Assembly (NCBI GenBank): GCA_900554845.1
Contig: USIY01000022.1
Span: forward strand, 1-17,457
Source: an uncultured Bacteroidales bacterium
Lineage (GTDB): Bacteria; Bacteroidota; Bacteroidia; Bacteroidales; Muribaculaceae
Direction of reading: 5' to 3'
DNA: 17,457 bases
The notes under the pieces were generated by a model. That model searched no databases. It had not been told where the DNA came from and worked only from the letters and a program-made list of their open reading frames with translations. Shown here piece after piece: positions 15,084-17,457 of this stretch. How positions within the stretch are numbered: position 1 is the stretch's first letter; the number at the start of each line of letters is the position of its first letter. The translations under genes were made by a program, and so were the position numbers.

Positions 15084-15237
15084 TCGATCAATTTATGAAT
15101 ACCTTTACTATTAACGAGCTCAAGAATCTATTATTTTAAACCAATTGTGGTCACAGCAGTAAATAAAGCGGTATGTTATGCGTTAAAATCATGGAGGGAC
15201 TGCCTCCGACAGGAAGTGAATCTGACGATATATACAA
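15084..15237. other. Divergent intergenic region between the EpsG-like gene and rpoN
   Basis: These 154 bp must hold promoters for both directions. I saw no exact TAnnTTTG with a spaced -33 element on either strand; TACCTTTA (15100-15107, plus strand) is one mismatch away. It also contains a 23-codon open frame (15191-15262) that overlaps the rpoN start. Confidence 0.5.
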
Positions 15238-16614
15238 GTGTCCGGACAGCGACTTGACATAGAACAAAGGGCAGTTCAAAGACTGTCGCAACAGCAGGTG
15301 AGATATGTGCGCCTGCTGGAGCTCAACGCGCCGGAACTTGACGATGCCGTGGAACGGGAGATGGAGGACAACCCGGCGTTGGTAAGCGCCGAAGAAGAAC
15401 AGCCGCATGAGACGATGCTCCAAAGCGGTTGGTCACCTCGGCATTCCAACGAGTTGCCTGAGGATTACAGCAATGCCACTCCAGATGCTTCCGAAACTCT
15501 TTATGATCATCTTAACAATCAGCTTGATGAGCGCCACCTTACAGAGGACGTCGACAAAGCGGCCCGCTTCATCGTAGGGAGTCTTGACCGCAACGGTTAC
15601 CTGACGCGCACTGTGGACGATATTGTCGACGACATGGCTTTCGGACCGGGCATTCTGGTATCGGAACACGATGCCGAAGAGGCCTTGAAGGTGGTCCAGA
15701 GCCTGGACCCTCCCGGCATCGCAGCCTCCGATCTGCGTCAGACTCTTGAAATGCAGCTCGAAGCCATGAATCCCTCCACGGTTCGTGACAATGCGTTGCG
15801 CATTATCCGAGACGCTTTCGATGCTTTCACGCTCAAGCATCGCCATCGCATAGTATCGATTCTCAAAATCACACCTGACCAAGCCGATGACGCAATAGCG
15901 CTGATATTGACTCTTAACCCAAAGCCCGGGGCCTCGATAGGTTCCGATCCGAACGATAACGCCAACGTAATAATCCCGGACTTTATTATCGATAACGAAG
16001 ACGGGAATCTGACGGTCACTTTGAACAACCGCATTCCTGAACTCCGTGTGGAACGGAGTTTCGAACAGGCCATGCAGGACCTTGAAAAACTTCCTCGCAA
16101 CAAACGCAGGAAAGGTTCGGAGTTCATAGTGTCCAGATATAATGACGCACGCGATTTTATCCGGATTATCGCGATGCGTCAGCGCACGATGATGTCGGTA
16201 ATGACGGCCATACTAAAAATTCAGGAGGAGTATTTCCGCACAGAGGATGTATATACCCTCAAGCCAATGATGCTTAAAAACATAGCTGATCTTACAGGGC
16301 TTGACTTCTCCGCGATATCCCGTGCCACCAACAACAAATACGTCCAGACACCATGGGGAATCTTCCCTCTCAGGTTTTTCTTCAGCGACACTGTCGGAGA
16401 AGAACGCGAAGGCACCGATGCGGCCACGAACAGAAAAATCGAAGCCATAATAGCAGAATTGGTTGATAAAGAGGATAAGCGTCATCCCCTCTCCGACAGA
16501 AGCATAGCCGAAAAACTCGAAGAAATGGGTCTTGATGTCTCACGACGGACTATCGCAAAATATCGCGACCGTCAGCAAATTCCTGTAGCCAGATTGCGAA
16601 AAGAATTCCGATAA
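15238..16614 (+). CDS. rpoN: RNA polymerase sigma-54 factor
   Basis: This sigma factor recognises -24/-12 promoters and needs AAA+ activators to open them. The 458 residues contain region I (about 1-50, RLSQQQVRYVRLLELNAPEL then EMEDNPAL), an acidic stretch, the core-binding region (about 85-290, including FIVGSLDRNGYLT and LDPPGIAASDLRQTLEMQL), and the DNA-binding region, with PLRFFFSD followed by a C-terminal helix-turn-helix and the RpoN box SRRTIAKYR at 435-443 (family consensus ARRTVAKYR). The start is GTG 15238; the in-frame stop at 15223-15225 rules out a longer N-terminus and region I looks complete. No activator gene is in this window. Confidence 0.96.
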   Translation: MSGQRLDIEQRAVQRLSQQQVRYVRLLELNAPELDDAVEREMEDNPALVSAEEEQPHETMLQSGWSPRHSNELPEDYSNATPDASETLYDHLNNQLDERHLTEDVDKAARFIVGSLDRNGYLTRTVDDIVDDMAFGPGILVSEHDAEEALKVVQSLDPPGIAASDLRQTLEMQLEAMNPSTVRDNALRIIRDAFDAFTLKHRHRIVSILKITPDQADDAIALILTLNPKPGASIGSDPNDNANVIIPDFIIDNEDGNLTVTLNNRIPELRVERSFEQAMQDLEKLPRNKRRKGSEFIVSRYNDARDFIRIIAMRQRTMMSVMTAILKIQEEYFRTEDVYTLKPMMLKNIADLTGLDFSAISRATNNKYVQTPWGIFPLRFFFSDTVGEEREGTDAATNRKIEAIIAELVDKEDKRHPLSDRSIAEKLEEMGLDVSRRTIAKYRDRQQIPVARLRKEFR

Positions 16615-16629
16615 ACCGAAAAGATTTCG

Positions 16630-16637
16630 TAACTTTG
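16630..16637 (+). promoter_or_regulatory. Putative -7 box downstream of rpoN
   Basis: TAACTTTG matches TAnnTTTG exactly and lies 16 nt after the rpoN stop. The -33 region is weak. Transcription would start near 16644, about 46 nt before ATG 16690. Confidence 0.5.
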
Positions 16638-16689
16638 CGGAGTAAAACAAGAATCCGGCTTCATGCCCATACAGAAATATTCTAAGATT

Positions 16690-17457
16690 ATGAAGAAACC
16701 CTACATATTACGCTCTCTGTTAGCCTGCTTTATGCTCGTTGCGACATCCGGTTCCATATATGCGGTCACCGACCGCGAGATGGAGGAGGCACGCACTATA
16801 GCGGCAAAAGCATATCTCCGCTTCGCCAACAACGGCAGTGGATATCTGGACGAGGTGAAAGCCACTAACATGTCCGACCTCCAAAAGGTCTTGAAGTCAA
16901 AAGAGAAAGACAATATCAAAGCCTTTTTGGCGATTCCCGTGCCTAAAGATTACGCGTCGTGGGACCGGGAAAAACTTATAGAATACTGGGCTGTGACAGC
17001 CATGAACAACAACAGTCTGATTCAGGACGGCAAGTTGGCCAAACACCGCATCCGCAAACAGATAGGGGCTATGCAAATATCCGCGCCTTCCCCGGCACCC
17101 GCTCCGGATCCGGTCGCCGCTCCCTCTGCAGACGCTCCGGCTGCCTCTGAGGCGCCCTCCGAACCGCCTGCAACAGAGGCACCTGTCACCGACACGAACG
17201 CTCAACAAGACATCCTTGCGGACCAGAAAGCCATGGAGGCGGACAATCAGAACCCCTCCTTGGAGAGCGGATCCAACAACACGTGGATTTATGTGGTGAT
17301 TTTAATTATTCTCATCGGTGTGGTGGTATGGCTTGTGGTATATGCCGCCAAAGTCATGAAGCGCCAGCAGATATCCGAGAGGCCCGAAGGAGCCTCCGGA
17401 GCCGAAATCTCCGAGCTCCGCGAGCGCGCTAAGCGTGCCATAGCCCAACATAAGGAA
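16690..17457 (+). CDS. Exported single-pass membrane protein of unknown function (3' end outside window)
   Basis: I do not recognise this protein. The frame is open for exactly 256 codons to the window edge. ATG 16690 gives a typical signal peptide, MKKPYILRSLLACFMLVATS, with likely cleavage after IYA25; ATG 16663 would add nine residues and is less fitting. An alpha-helical charged segment follows (about 27-130), then a Pro/Ala/Glu-rich linker (about 131-170) that probably extends through the periplasm, a transmembrane helix at about 199-220 (TWIYVVILIILIGVVVWLVV), and a basic, probably cytoplasmic part (RERAKRAIAQHKE) running off the end. With the signal peptide cleaved the topology would be N-out/C-in, as for a periplasmic sensor or scaffold. 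It has its own putative promoter after rpoN. Confidence 0.8.
   Translation, partial: MKKPYILRSLLACFMLVATSGSIYAVTDREMEEARTIAAKAYLRFANNGSGYLDEVKATNMSDLQKVLKSKEKDNIKAFLAIPVPKDYASWDREKLIEYWAVTAMNNNSLIQDGKLAKHRIRKQIGAMQISAPSPAPAPDPVAAPSADAPAASEAPSEPPATEAPVTDTNAQQDILADQKAMEADNQNPSLESGSNNTWIYVVILIILIGVVVWLVVYAAKVMKRQQISERPEGASGAEISELRERAKRAIAQHKE

Overview
The window reads as chromosomal DNA from a gut-type Bacteroidales bacterium, most likely a Muribaculaceae-like genome of roughly balanced GC content (this placement is inference). The grounds are several promoters of the Bacteroidota form (TAnnTTTG at -7, some with a TTG/TTTG element about 20 nt upstream), A-rich leaders without Shine-Dalgarno sequences, and lineage-typical proteins: a DUF4421 outer-membrane protein, an EpsG-type polymerase, a short 97-residue HPF, a DUF4372-type IS4 transposase, and the order rpsU - tyrosine recombinase - hpf.

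Layout. 1-716: the 5' part of an IS4-family insertion sequence on the minus strand, whose outer end stops about 8 bp short of the next promoter. 778-6814: a plus-strand run holding a cytoplasmic X-Pro aminopeptidase, a GT4 glycosyltransferase, a rhamnosyltransferase-like GT2, a beta-propeller protein resembling oligogalacturonate lyase, and a second GT2 that overlaps the propeller gene by ATGA. 6878-7450: a gamma-class carbonic anhydrase. 7525-8831: rpsU with its own promoter and an unusual set of inverted repeats, then a Xer-type recombinase. 8924-13967: a tightly packed string of hpf, mltG, a DUF4421 protein, ribD and a MATE transporter. 13983-15083: an EpsG-like polysaccharide polymerase on the minus strand, convergent with the MATE gene. 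15238-16614: rpoN. 16690 to the end: an incomplete secreted or anchored membrane protein of unknown function. All intergenic gaps are shorter than 200 bp. I saw no tRNA, rRNA or CRISPR array.

Functionally the window mixes housekeeping (ribosome, riboflavin, peptidoglycan, sigma-54) with surface-glycan synthesis. The three glycosyltransferases and the propeller look like one glycan module. The EpsG gene, 7 kb away on the other strand, could supply the missing polymerase step or belong to another pathway. The least-explained items are the propeller inside the glycosyltransferase run, the three alternating GTCATT/AATGAC arms over the rpsU promoter, and the one-nucleotide junction of hpf with mltG.
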